A stretch of 64,000 bases of DNA from assembly GCA_964602595.1 (NCBI GenBank), contig CAZRRO010000012.1, positions 139,062-203,061 on the forward strand, written 5' to 3'. The translations under genes were made by a program, and so were the position numbers. The notes beneath the pieces are model-generated. The model did no database searches and had not been told where the DNA came from. It saw only the letters and a list, made by a program, of their open reading frames with translations. Each line of letters starts with the position of its first letter. The stretch's first letter is position 1. This document shows, piece by piece, positions 53,900 through 62,535 of the stretch. This DNA is from CAIWAH01 sp964602595 (lineage in GTDB: Bacteria; Verrucomicrobiota; Verrucomicrobiia; Limisphaerales; UBA9464).

Positions 53900-55108
53900 A
53901 TGCCGGAATCCTCCCCAGCCCAGTCGTTCGCCGCCGGGGCCTTTCATCCCAGTCAGGGGACCCGTCGGGTCACCGGCACGCTGCGGCTCGATGGCGGCTC
54001 GGTCCATTTCGAGGGGGAATCGGTGGCGTTTTCGCTGCCCTTGGACGGCGTCTCCGTCCGGCTCGGTGGGGCGAGCGACCGCCTGATTTTCTTCGAGCAT
54101 GCCAGGGCCCCGGGCGTGAGCGTGTTCACGTCCGATCGGGCGGTGTTGGAGCATCCGGCCTTTGCCCAGAATCCCGTGCTGGGCCAAGCCCGCGGCCAGA
54201 TTCGCCGGCGGCACTTCGCGGCCCGGAGCCTCGTGTTGGCGGTGGCGGTGGCCGTCGCCTTGGCGTTGGCGGGCCTGTGGCTGGCGAAGGACTCCATGGT
54301 GGAGAAGATCGCGGGGCAGGTGCCGGCCGCCTGGGAGCAGAAACTTGGCGAGGCGGCGTTTGTCCACTTCAGCCTGGGGAAGAAGTTCATCACGGATCCG
54401 GCGGTGACCGAGGCGCTCCAGCAACTCGCGGCGCCGCTGCTCAAGGCAGTGCCGCAGGACCGCCATCCGTTCACGCTGCATGTCGTGGAGGACGCCTCGC
54501 TGAATGCCTTTGCCCTCCCGGGCGGCAAGGTCGTGCTGCACACCGGCTTGCTCCTTGCCTCCGATTCGCCGGAGGAAGTCCTCGGCGTGCTGGCGCACGA
54601 ACTGGCCCACGTGACCCGGCAGCACGGCGTGCGCGGCATTGTCCAGGGCCTGGGGCTCTATGCGACGGTCTCGCTGTTCCTGGGCGACGTCTCGGGTGTG
54701 GCCGCGATCCTGGTGAACAACGCCCCGTTCCTGCTGACCCAGAAGTTCTCCCGCGACCACGAACGCGAGGCCGATGAGGTGGGTTTCCGTGCCCTCGAAA
54801 CGGCCGGGCTCGATCCGCGCGGCATGATTTCCTTCTTCGAGAAGCTGCGCCAGGAGGAGGCCAAGCTGAAGGCGCAGGTGCCGGGCGGCGCGGCACTCGA
54901 CGCGCTGGGGTTCCTCAGCACGCATCCCGCCACCGCCGAACGGGCCCAACATCTCGAAGCCCTGCTGGCGGCCTCGCCGCGGCAGGACGGCTTCACCCGG
55001 ACCGCGGTGGACTTCAAGGCCTTCCAGCAGGCCGTCCGCGCGCACCTTTCCCAGCTTGATTCCGCCCCGACCAACTCGGCCCTGCCGGACAAAACCGAAA
55101 AACCATGA
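53900..55108 (+). CDS. M48-family membrane metallopeptidase
   Basis: 402 aa from ATG at 53900. An N-terminal beta-rich domain (about 10-105, VTGTLRLDGGSVHFEGESVAFSL) precedes one membrane helix (SLVLAVAVAVALALAGLWLA). The zinc site is VLAHELAHVTRQH with the third ligand in HEREADEVGFRAL. STHPATAERAQHLE is the usual M48 end motif. Its stop overlaps the start of the first AIM24 gene (ATGA). It probably processes membrane or periplasmic proteins. The tight link to AIM24 genes suggests that these are substrates or partners. Confidence 0.93.
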   Translation: MPESSPAQSFAAGAFHPSQGTRRVTGTLRLDGGSVHFEGESVAFSLPLDGVSVRLGGASDRLIFFEHARAPGVSVFTSDRAVLEHPAFAQNPVLGQARGQIRRRHFAARSLVLAVAVAVALALAGLWLAKDSMVEKIAGQVPAAWEQKLGEAAFVHFSLGKKFITDPAVTEALQQLAAPLLKAVPQDRHPFTLHVVEDASLNAFALPGGKVVLHTGLLLASDSPEEVLGVLAHELAHVTRQHGVRGIVQGLGLYATVSLFLGDVSGVAAILVNNAPFLLTQKFSRDHEREADEVGFRALETAGLDPRGMISFFEKLRQEEAKLKAQVPGGAALDALGFLSTHPATAERAQHLEALLAASPRQDGFTRTAVDFKAFQQAVRAHLSQLDSAPTNSALPDKTEKP

Positions 55109-55764
55109 ACACCACCATCGCGGGCGCCCCGTCGTTCGCCTATCTGCACGTTGACCTCTACCCCGGCGAGAGCGTCGTCGCGGAGTCGGACGCCATGTCG
55201 AGCATGAGCGCCGACCTCGCGATGAAGGCCTCGTTCAACGGCGGCCTGATCTCCGGCCTCGCGAAGAAGTTCCTCGCGGGCGAGACGCTGTTCGTGAACA
55301 CGTTCACCAACACCACCAACTCCCCCCGACGCGTCACGCTCGTCCAGACCACGCCGGGCAACATGCGCGAGGTGCGGCTCAACGGGGAGACAATCTGCCT
55401 CCAGCCCGGCGCCTACGTCGCGTCGACGCCGGGGCTGAAGCTGGGCCTGCGCTGGGCCGGGTTCGTGAGCGGCATCGCGCGGGAAGGCTTCTTCAAGCTC
55501 ACCGTCAGTGGCACCGGCACGCTCTGGTATGGCGCCTACGGCGAACTCGTGGAACGTCAGGTCGAGGGCGAATACATCGTCGATACCAGCCATCTCGTGG
55601 CCTACGAACCGCAGTTGAAGCTCAAGCTCCAGCTCGCCGGCGGCATCTTCTCCAGCTTGTTCGGCGGCGAAGGTTTCGTCACCCGCGTCGAGGGCCGCGG
55701 CAAGGTCGTCATCCAGACCCGCAGCCTCACCGGGCTCGCCAGCTGGCTCAACCCCCGCATCTGA
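55105..55764 (+). CDS. AIM24/TIGR00266-family protein, copy 1
   Basis: 219 aa, beta-rich. Family landmarks: AGETLFVNTFTN, GAYVASTPGLKLGLRW, GEYIVDTSHLVAYEP, GGEGFVTRVEGRGKVVIQTRSL. No signal peptide or helix. Function unknown; the eukaryotic namesake affects mitochondrial inner-membrane organisation. It is coupled to the M48 peptidase gene by ATGA and followed after 6 bp by the second copy. Confidence 0.9.
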   Translation: MNTTIAGAPSFAYLHVDLYPGESVVAESDAMSSMSADLAMKASFNGGLISGLAKKFLAGETLFVNTFTNTTNSPRRVTLVQTTPGNMREVRLNGETICLQPGAYVASTPGLKLGLRWAGFVSGIAREGFFKLTVSGTGTLWYGAYGELVERQVEGEYIVDTSHLVAYEPQLKLKLQLAGGIFSSLFGGEGFVTRVEGRGKVVIQTRSLTGLASWLNPRI

Positions 55765-55770
55765 ACCGCC

Positions 55771-56448
55771 ATGGACATCGAACTGCTCTTCCGGCCCGGC
55801 AACGCCGCCGCCCGCGTGTTCCTCGCGCCCGGCGAACACCTCACCACCGAGTCCGGCGCGATGATCGCCATGAGCGACGCCCTCACGCTGACCACGACCA
55901 CGCACAAGCGCGAGTCGGGTTCCGTGATGGCGGGCCTCAAGCGCATGCTCGCCGGCGAATCGCTCTTCCTGAACCACTTCTCCACGGGTGCCACCGGCGG
56001 CGAAGTCTTCCTCGCGGCCACGCTCGCGGGCGACATGCTCCGCTACGATCTGCGGGGCGAAAACCTCGTCGTCCAGGCCGGCTCGTTCGTGGCCTGCGAG
56101 AGTGGCGTGAACGTCAGTTTCGGCTGGCAGGGCTTCAAGTCGTTCCTCTCTGGCGAACGCGCCTTCTGGCTGCACCTCAGCGGCACCGGGCCGGTCATCC
56201 TGTCGAGCTTCGGCGCCATCTACGCCGTGGAGGTGGACGGCGAATACATCGTGGACACCGGCCACATCGTGGCGTTCCAGGAGACGCTCAACTTCAAGAT
56301 CACCAAGGCCGGGGGCAGCTGGGCCACCGCCATCTTCGGCGGCGAAGGCCTCGTCTGCCGCTTCTCCGGCCGTGGCACCGTGTGGTGCCAGAGCCACAAC
56401 GCCCGCGGCTTCGGCCTCGAAGTCGGCCCGCAACTCCGGCCCCGCTGA
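55771..56448 (+). CDS. AIM24/TIGR00266-family protein, copy 2
   Basis: 225 aa with the same layout as copy 1: AGESLFLNHFST, GSFVACESGVNVSFGWQGFKSFLSGERAFWLHLSGTG, GEYIVDTGHIVAFQE, GGEGLVCRFSGRGTVWCQS. It is clearly diverged from copy 1, so the duplication is old. The C-terminus extends past the motif with GFGLEVGPQLRPR. Confidence 0.9.
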   Translation: MDIELLFRPGNAAARVFLAPGEHLTTESGAMIAMSDALTLTTTTHKRESGSVMAGLKRMLAGESLFLNHFSTGATGGEVFLAATLAGDMLRYDLRGENLVVQAGSFVACESGVNVSFGWQGFKSFLSGERAFWLHLSGTGPVILSSFGAIYAVEVDGEYIVDTGHIVAFQETLNFKITKAGGSWATAIFGGEGLVCRFSGRGTVWCQSHNARGFGLEVGPQLRPR

Positions 56449-56469
56449 ATCCCGAACCCCGCTTCGCCC

Positions 56470-57396
56470 ATGCAAATCCATCTCTTCCGCAATGGCGTCC
56501 AGGAAGGCCCGTTCCCGCTGGAACAGGTCCGCCAGATGTATGCCGCCGGTGACCTCAAGCCCACCGACCACGTTTTCCACGAGGGCCTGACCGACTGGGT
56601 GCTCGCCAGCCAATCGCCCGCGCTCGTGCCGCCGGCGCCACCCCGGGTGCCGCCCGTGCTGGCCGGCCCGCCGCCGATTGCCGCCGCGACCTCGGCGCTC
56701 CTGAGCCCGGCGCAGACCGCCGACCCGCGCCGCGACTTCGAATTCCAGATCGAGGGCCGGCCCGACTTCGCGTTCCTCACCGTGCAGGTTCCGGCCAACC
56801 GAACCCTCAAGGTCGAGGCCTCGGCCATGGCCACGATGGACACCAACCTCCAGATGAAGACCCGGATGCGCGGCGGCCTGACCCGCCTCCTCACCGGGGA
56901 AAACATCTTCGTGAACGAGTTCACCGCCGCCGGCGGCCCGGCGAGCATCGGCATCGCGCCCGGCGCGCCTGGCGACCTGGAACACGTCTATCTCGACGGC
57001 GACGGGCTGTTCCTCCAGAGCAGCGGCTACGTGGCCAGCAGCCCCGAGGTCACCCTCGACAGCAAGTGGCAGGGCTGGAAGGGCTTCTTCAGCGGCGAAG
57101 GGCTGTTCCTGCTGCGCTGTTCCGGCCGGGGCGACCTGTGGTTCAACACCTACGGCGCGATGTTCTGCGTGAACGTGAACGGCAGCTACGTGGTGGACAC
57201 CGGCCACGTCGTCGCTTTCACCGAAAGCCTGCAATACGAGGTCGGCCGGATCGGCGGCTACAAGTCGCTGTTCTTCTCCGGCGAAGGCCTCGTGTGCCGG
57301 TTCCGCGGCCAGGGCCGGGTCTGGATCCAAACCCGCCGACTCGGCGCCTTCGCGAGCTGGATCCAGCCCTTCCGGCCGGTGAAGAACCGGGGGTGA
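56470..57396 (+). CDS. GYF_2 domain fused to AIM24/TIGR00266 domain, copy 3
   Basis: 308 aa. Residues 1-55 are a GYF_2-type domain (RNGVQEGPFPLEQVRQMYAAGDLKPTDHVFHEGLTDWVLA), which in bacteria often sits on membrane-quality-control proteins. A Pro-rich linker (about 58-90) follows, then the AIM24 domain with TGENIFVNEFTA, GSYVVDTGHVVAFTE and SGEGLVCRFRGQGRVWIQTRRL. It is the last gene of the peptidase-AIM24 operon. Confidence 0.9.
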   Translation: MQIHLFRNGVQEGPFPLEQVRQMYAAGDLKPTDHVFHEGLTDWVLASQSPALVPPAPPRVPPVLAGPPPIAAATSALLSPAQTADPRRDFEFQIEGRPDFAFLTVQVPANRTLKVEASAMATMDTNLQMKTRMRGGLTRLLTGENIFVNEFTAAGGPASIGIAPGAPGDLEHVYLDGDGLFLQSSGYVASSPEVTLDSKWQGWKGFFSGEGLFLLRCSGRGDLWFNTYGAMFCVNVNGSYVVDTGHVVAFTESLQYEVGRIGGYKSLFFSGEGLVCRFRGQGRVWIQTRRLGAFASWIQPFRPVKNRG

Positions 57397-57428
57397 GTGC
57401 GGGTTCGCGGTTCAAACTCTGGGATAGA

Positions 57429-58856
57429 ATGGGAAAGCTGCTGCCATTGTTGGTCGTTGGCTTCGCGATGATGTCCGTCACGAGAGCCGCCGCCGTGCTC
57501 GCCGACCGGCAACTGGTCGGGTTTCCGCGAAAGCCGGTAGCCCCGGGGGCCTTTCAAGCGGTGAGATTGACAGAATCCAAGGGGCAGATTTTCACGAGCG
57601 CTTGGTGGGATTTAGAGTCTTTAGATGCTCGGACGGTAACGCCGAGCTATTCGTTGCCTCTACTACCATCGCTGGACGCGCTACGCGAGTTTGATCGGTC
57701 CGCAGGCATTTACCGGATCCTCCCAACCGATGCATTTGTCGCGATGGTGGGAACTAACCTCAGGGGCCCGGAGGATACTCCGCATCCACAGTTTCTGTTG
57801 ATGGGTGATAGGCGGAAGTGGCCGCAAATTGCGGCCGTCTATGAGTTGGGAAACCTGATAGATCCGAGATCCGCAGGATTACAACTGATTAGTTCCGCAG
57901 CGGCGCTCGGCGACCGGCTATTTCTTGGGATGCATCGCCAGGTGCCTTTCGGCGATCCGGGCGAACTAACCGTGCCCGGCGGTTCCGGCCTGATGGAGAT
58001 CCCTTTTCCCGGCGCGCCGCTCAAGAACCTCACCGCCACTAACCTCAATGCGTGGGCCTTCGACGACCTGCGTTTTGTGCATGGCCGACTTGTGACCTTC
58101 CTCTACGGTCAATATCGAGACGCGGCGACCTCCGACCGGCTGGCGGTGTGGGAAGAGCGTAATGGCCGATGGGAGGTGATCTGGAAACTGCCCGCCGAAT
58201 ACCACGCCAATCGTGATGGGCGACGGCGCGAATATTTTGTAGGCATTCAGGACGATGGATTTTGGGTCGCGGATGGCGGCGAAGCGTTCGGGGATTTGGC
58301 GGAACCGCTGCTGTCCTGGGTGCGGATCACCGACGGGACAATTCGACCCTGGACCAACGCGCCCGGTCACGAACTGCCAGTAGGCAAATACACCGGGACG
58401 GTCTTCAAGGACTCCATTGTGCTGGGCCACTTGTATCCCTTCGTGCTGGACCGGGTGGGCACCAACGCGGTGCCAGGCATCGTTGCCCTCAATCCGGAGA
58501 CTCGCACGGTCCTGCCGTGGCGGCCCCGCGAGCCATTTCCCAATGTTTCCTCGGGAGGTATTCAGGAAATGACGGCCACGGAGCGTTACGTCCTGCTAAG
58601 CACGGGAACCGAACTGCGTGCCTACGCCGAGCGAGGCGCAGTCTGGCTGGACCCGGTGGCCACCACCGGGTCTGAACTGCGCCTGCGGCTCACCGGCACG
58701 CAGGGCGACCGGGTGGTGGTGGAAAGCTCCGGCGATCTGCGCCAGTGGAACGAATTGTCCGTGCGGGAACTGCATACCGAGGCCGACCTCGACGTGGTGG
58801 TTCCCGCGACCGCCGAGTCCCGTTGGTTTCGCGCGCGGGTTGTAGAATCGCCGTGA
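57429..58856 (+). CDS. Exported protein with C-terminal W...FRA module
   Basis: 475 aa from ATG at 57429 (MGKLLPLLVVGFAMMSVTRAAA, signal peptide). The body contains propeller-like strands with repeated aromatic residues (FVGIQDDGFWVADGGEAFG, RLVTFLYGQYRD). The last ~65 residues (LRLRLTGTQGDRVVVESSGDLRQWNEL...RWFRARVVESP) match the module ending the CotH protein and the protein at 60859-61719. GC content is a little lower than in the flanking operon. Function unknown. Confidence 0.75.
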   Translation: MGKLLPLLVVGFAMMSVTRAAAVLADRQLVGFPRKPVAPGAFQAVRLTESKGQIFTSAWWDLESLDARTVTPSYSLPLLPSLDALREFDRSAGIYRILPTDAFVAMVGTNLRGPEDTPHPQFLLMGDRRKWPQIAAVYELGNLIDPRSAGLQLISSAAALGDRLFLGMHRQVPFGDPGELTVPGGSGLMEIPFPGAPLKNLTATNLNAWAFDDLRFVHGRLVTFLYGQYRDAATSDRLAVWEERNGRWEVIWKLPAEYHANRDGRRREYFVGIQDDGFWVADGGEAFGDLAEPLLSWVRITDGTIRPWTNAPGHELPVGKYTGTVFKDSIVLGHLYPFVLDRVGTNAVPGIVALNPETRTVLPWRPREPFPNVSSGGIQEMTATERYVLLSTGTELRAYAERGAVWLDPVATTGSELRLRLTGTQGDRVVVESSGDLRQWNELSVRELHTEADLDVVVPATAESRWFRARVVESP

Positions 58857-58930
58857 AGGCCCGGGGGCGGGCCGGTCAATTGGCCGCCCCGCGGAATTTG
58901 ACCCGCCGGGATTCGCCGCCACCGTGGCGC

Positions 58931-59290
58931 ATGGCTTCGAATGTCCTCGGCGCACCGCTGCAAGCCTGCTGCCGTGATCCCCTCACCGGTTTCTACCGCG
59001 ACGGCTTCTGCCACACGGGGCCGGAGGACCGCGGCCTCCACACCGTCTGCGCCGTGATGACGGAGGAATTCCTGGCCTTCACGCGGGCGGTCGGGAACGA
59101 CCTGTCCACGCCCGTGCCGGCGTATGGTTTTCCTGGGCTGGAGCCCGGCGACCGCTGGTGCCTGTGTGTGACGCGTTGGGCCGAGGCCCTGCGCGCGGGT
59201 TGCGCCCCGCCGGTCGTGCTCGCGGCCACCCACGTCAGCGCACTGGAGTTCGTCTCCCGCGAAGACCTCCAGGCCCACGCCGTGGCGTGA
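58931..59290 (+). CDS. DUF2237 protein
   Basis: 119 aa from ATG at 58931. It matches the family almost end to end: NVLGAPLQACCRDPLTGFYRDGFC, DRGLHTVCAVMTEEFL, GNDLSTPVPAYGFPGLEPGDRWCLCVTRWAEAL and PPVVLAATHVSALE. Four conserved Cys suggest metal or redox chemistry, but the biochemical role is unknown. It lies 70 bp upstream of selO. Confidence 0.93.
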   Translation: MASNVLGAPLQACCRDPLTGFYRDGFCHTGPEDRGLHTVCAVMTEEFLAFTRAVGNDLSTPVPAYGFPGLEPGDRWCLCVTRWAEALRAGCAPPVVLAATHVSALEFVSREDLQAHAVA

Positions 59291-59360
59291 GGCGCCGCCC
59301 GTTCAACTGCGGAACGATCCTCGCGCCCGGCTCCTTCACCGCCCTCTCTGCCCGCCTCGC

Positions 59361-60839
59361 ATGACTGCTTCCGCTGACTTCGCTTCCGCCGCCGCCGGTT
59401 GGCGGCTCGATTCCGCGTATGGCCGGTTGCCCGAGCGCCTGTTCGCGCGGGTCAGGCCGACCGCGGTGCGGGCGTCGCAATGGGTCGTGTTCAACCGTCC
59501 GCTGGCCTTGGAACTGGGCCTGGAGCCACGGTGCTTCGATGTTCCCGAGGCCGCCGCCTTGTTCGCCGGCAACGTGCTTCCCGAAGGCGCGCAGCCGCTG
59601 GCGCAGGCCTATGCGGGGCATCAATACGGGCACTTCACCGTCCTCGGCGATGGCCGCGCCATCCTGCTCGGAGAGCAGCGGACACCGGCCGGCGCCCGGG
59701 TGGACGTGCAGTTGAAGGGCCCCGGCCCGACGCCGTTCTCACGGCGCGGCGACGGCCGGGCGGCGTTGGGCCCGATGCTGCGGGAATACGTCATCAGCGA
59801 GGCGATGCACGCGCTCGGCGTGCCGACCACGCGCAGCCTGGCGGTCGTGGCGACGGGCGAACCGGTGTTCCGCGAGGAGACCTTGCCCGGCGCGGTGCTC
59901 ACGCGGATCGCGGCCAGCCATGTGCGGGTCGGCACGTTCGAGTGGGCCGCCGCCCACGGCGATACCTCGGCCTTGGCCGCGCTGACGGACTTCACGCTGC
60001 GCCGTCATTACCCGGAAGCCGCCGATTCGCCGGGGCCGGCCGCGGGGTTATTGGCGGCGGTGTCCGAACGGCAGGCTTCGCTGATTGCGCGCTGGCTGCT
60101 GCTGGGCTTCGTCCACGGGGTGATGAACACGGACAACATGGCGTTGTCCGGCGAGACGATCGACTACGGGCCGTGCGCCTTCCTGGACACCTACCACCCG
60201 GCGACGGTGTTTAGCTCGATCGATCACCACGGCCGCTACGCCTACGCGAACCAGCCGCGGATCGCGCAGTGGAACCTTGCGCGCCTCGCCGAAGCGCTGC
60301 TGCCGCTGCTGCATCCGGACGAGACGAGGGCGGTGGAACTCGCCAACGCGGCGCTGGAGCAATTCCCCGGACAGTTCGAACGCCAGTGGCTGGCCGGCAT
60401 GCGCGCCAAGCTGGGCCTTGCCGGGGAAGATCCAGGGGACCACGCGCTGGCCGACGACCTCTTGGCCTGGATGCAGGATCGCCAGGCCGACTTCACGAAC
60501 ACCTTCCGGCTCCTGGCGACGCCGGACCTGGGCGCCGGCTGGCTGCCCGACGATGCGGCGTTCCAGGTGTGGAGGAATCGCTGGCTCATGCGCCTCGGGG
60601 TGACGTCGCGTCCGCCGTCGGAACTCGTCGGCGCGCTGCGCCGGGCCAATCCCGCGGTGATTCCGCGCAACCACCGGGTCGAAGCCGCGCTCGCAGCCGC
60701 GACCCGGGGTGACTTGGCGCCGTTGCACCGGTTGCTGGAAGTGCTGGCGACGCCCTTTGACCACGAACGCGCGCCGGCGGAATTCAACGCGGCGCCGCCA
60801 CCGGACAGCCCGCGGTATCGGACCTTCTGCGGGACGTGA
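59361..60839 (+). CDS. selO: Protein adenylyltransferase SelO (YdiU family)
   Basis: 492 aa, full length. This pseudokinase-fold enzyme binds ATP in an inverted orientation and transfers AMP to Ser/Thr/Tyr of proteins linked to redox homeostasis. Motifs: YAGHQYGHFTVLGDGRAILLGE, LKGPGPTPFSRRGDGRAALGPMLREYVISEAMHALGVPTTRSL, and the metal-binding Asn and Asp in HGVMNTDNMALSGETIDYGPCAFLD. The C-terminus RYRTFCGT ends with a CxT-type tail; the Cys sits where some homologues carry selenocysteine. Confidence 0.96.
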   Translation: MTASADFASAAAGWRLDSAYGRLPERLFARVRPTAVRASQWVVFNRPLALELGLEPRCFDVPEAAALFAGNVLPEGAQPLAQAYAGHQYGHFTVLGDGRAILLGEQRTPAGARVDVQLKGPGPTPFSRRGDGRAALGPMLREYVISEAMHALGVPTTRSLAVVATGEPVFREETLPGAVLTRIAASHVRVGTFEWAAAHGDTSALAALTDFTLRRHYPEAADSPGPAAGLLAAVSERQASLIARWLLLGFVHGVMNTDNMALSGETIDYGPCAFLDTYHPATVFSSIDHHGRYAYANQPRIAQWNLARLAEALLPLLHPDETRAVELANAALEQFPGQFERQWLAGMRAKLGLAGEDPGDHALADDLLAWMQDRQADFTNTFRLLATPDLGAGWLPDDAAFQVWRNRWLMRLGVTSRPPSELVGALRRANPAVIPRNHRVEAALAAATRGDLAPLHRLLEVLATPFDHERAPAEFNAAPPPDSPRYRTFCGT

Positions 60840-60858
60840 AGGGGACGATTCGGTGGGG

Positions 60859-61719
60859 TTAGAGCGTCACAGCCCGGAAGAACCACTGCGCCGCACTGAC
60901 GGGCAGCGGCGTGAGGACGGTGACGGCGGAAGCGCCGGCGACGACTTCTTCGACGGGCTCCCAGGTCTTGAGATCGGCGGACCGTTCCAGGCGGTAGCGG
61001 GCCTCGGGAGTGCCCCGCAGTTCCAAGCGCAGTGAACCGTCGGGTCCAAGGCCGGTGGCCACCAAGGCGGCGGGTTCGGCGGGAACCAGCGGGACGGGTT
61101 CGATCGCGAAGAGGATGGGGGTTTCCGGGCTCCAGGCATTGGTGCCACCCACTGTGGCCCGGGCCTGCATCCAGACGGTCGCGTAGCCATTCGTGGTGAA
61201 GCCGAAGTTGTGGTGCGCGTGGCCGCCGACGTTGGGTGTTAGCTTGTCGGCATCGCTCAGGCCATCGCGCGAATTGACGCCGACATCAATACCGCCGGTG
61301 CTATCGAACTGCCAGATGGCGAAGTGACTGCCGCCTTCGATGCGGCGCACGAACAGATCCAACGGCTGCGGGGGCAATGCCAAGTCCTCACCGCTGACGC
61401 CGAGGTAAAGCAACTGCGTGTTCTGGCTCGCCGGCAAAACCCACAGGTCGGAGCCGGCCGGACCCAGGTCCGGAAAGCCGTCGGGGACGCTGAGTTTGGC
61501 AGCTTCGGCCACGACCAGCACCACGTTGGTGGCGAAGTGGTTCGTTCGCCGGTCCTCGTCGCGGACGACCAGCTGCAGGAGGTTCGTTCCTCGCGGCGCC
61601 AAGATCACCTTGAGGTCCACATGCTCGGTGGTGAGCCGAACCCGTTCGCTCAGCGACACGGCGAATGAGCGGGCGGTGAACAACACTACCAACAGCAAGG
61701 AGACCAAGGTGAATTTCAT
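60859..61719 (-). CDS. Choice-of-anchor-M exported protein
   Basis: 286 aa from ATG at 61719 (MKFTLVSLLLVVLFTARSFA, signal peptide). The central domain (about 20-195) matches the actinobacterial-type surface-anchored repeat (choice-of-anchor M), with LWVLPASQNTQLLYLGVSGEDL and the hallmark GHAHHNFGFTTNGYATVWMQA. The C-terminus YRLERSADLKTWEPV...QWFFRAVTL is the recurrent module. In actinobacteria this repeat accompanies metal-uptake ABC transporters; here it lies downstream of a PEP-CTERM paralogue. Confidence 0.85.
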   Translation of the reverse strand: MKFTLVSLLLVVLFTARSFAVSLSERVRLTTEHVDLKVILAPRGTNLLQLVVRDEDRRTNHFATNVVLVVAEAAKLSVPDGFPDLGPAGSDLWVLPASQNTQLLYLGVSGEDLALPPQPLDLFVRRIEGGSHFAIWQFDSTGGIDVGVNSRDGLSDADKLTPNVGGHAHHNFGFTTNGYATVWMQARATVGGTNAWSPETPILFAIEPVPLVPAEPAALVATGLGPDGSLRLELRGTPEARYRLERSADLKTWEPVEEVVAGASAVTVLTPLPVSAAQWFFRAVTL

Positions 61720-61783
61720 GGCGGGAAACCTGGCGGCGGACCGGCCGGAGCCGGCCCGCCGCTCTGCGACGAAAACCGAGTGC

Positions 61784-62473
61784 TTAGCGGCGGGAACGGC
61801 GCCACATGGCGAAACCCAGCAGGCCCGCCGCGGCGAGGGCGGCATATTCCTCGGGCTCAGGCACGACCGTGAAGGAGTAGTTCACCGTGCCGCTGGTGAC
61901 CGCGCCATCCACCGCGTGGATGCCGGAAGCCTCAAGCCCGATGGTGTAGTCGCCCGGGGCCGTGAAGGTTAGGTTGTAGTGCCCGTGGCTGCCCGGCACG
62001 AGCGACAGCGCGTCACTGGCAGTGACGCCGTCGGCGGAGTTCATCTTGATCTGGATATCACCGAACGTGCCCACGTCATAGACGCCGAAATTGCCGGGCC
62101 CACTGACTGACTTGAGGCGCAGGCTGAGGTTGCCGGTCCAGTCAGCGACCGTGAGTTCCTCGGTGCCAAAGCCCAGGAAGAGCAGGCTCGGGTCCTGGGT
62201 CTTGGGCAGAATCCACAGGCTGCTGCCCACGGGCGCCAGCACGGAGAGTGCTCCCGGCGTGGTCGTTTGGGCGGCCGAACCGACCACGAGCATCGCGCCC
62301 GACGGCGGGGAGAATTCGGTTGCGGACTCCCCGTCATGGACGTGCAAGTCGAAGGAACCAGCATCGTAGGCAATGCCGATGTCGGCATGGCCCGCGGACA
62401 GGAAGGTTTGGGCGGCGGCTGGAAACGCGATGCCGGCGGTAAGGGCGAGGGCGAACAGGGACAACGATTTCAT
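61784..62473 (-). CDS. Choice-of-anchor-M protein with PEP-CTERM sorting signal
   Basis: 229 aa from ATG at 62473 (MKSLSLFALALTAGIAFPAAAQ). Same domain as its downstream neighbour: HADIGIAYDAGSFDLHVHDGE, LWILPKTQDPSLLFLGFGTEEL and HGHYNLTFTAPGDYTIGLEA. It ends VVPEPEEYAALAAAGLLGFAMWRRSRR, a canonical PEP-CTERM tail with hydrophobic helix and Arg cluster, so it is a likely substrate of the exosortase at 17187-18839. The 64-bp gap to the next gene suggests one transcript. Confidence 0.9.
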   Translation of the reverse strand: MKSLSLFALALTAGIAFPAAAQTFLSAGHADIGIAYDAGSFDLHVHDGESATEFSPPSGAMLVVGSAAQTTTPGALSVLAPVGSSLWILPKTQDPSLLFLGFGTEELTVADWTGNLSLRLKSVSGPGNFGVYDVGTFGDIQIKMNSADGVTASDALSLVPGSHGHYNLTFTAPGDYTIGLEASGIHAVDGAVTSGTVNYSFTVVPEPEEYAALAAAGLLGFAMWRRSRR

Positions 62474-62535
62474 GCGAAAAGAATTGGGTAAACGGCAAGT
62501 TGAAGTGCAGGGGGAACGAAGGCCGTTCCGGAGAC

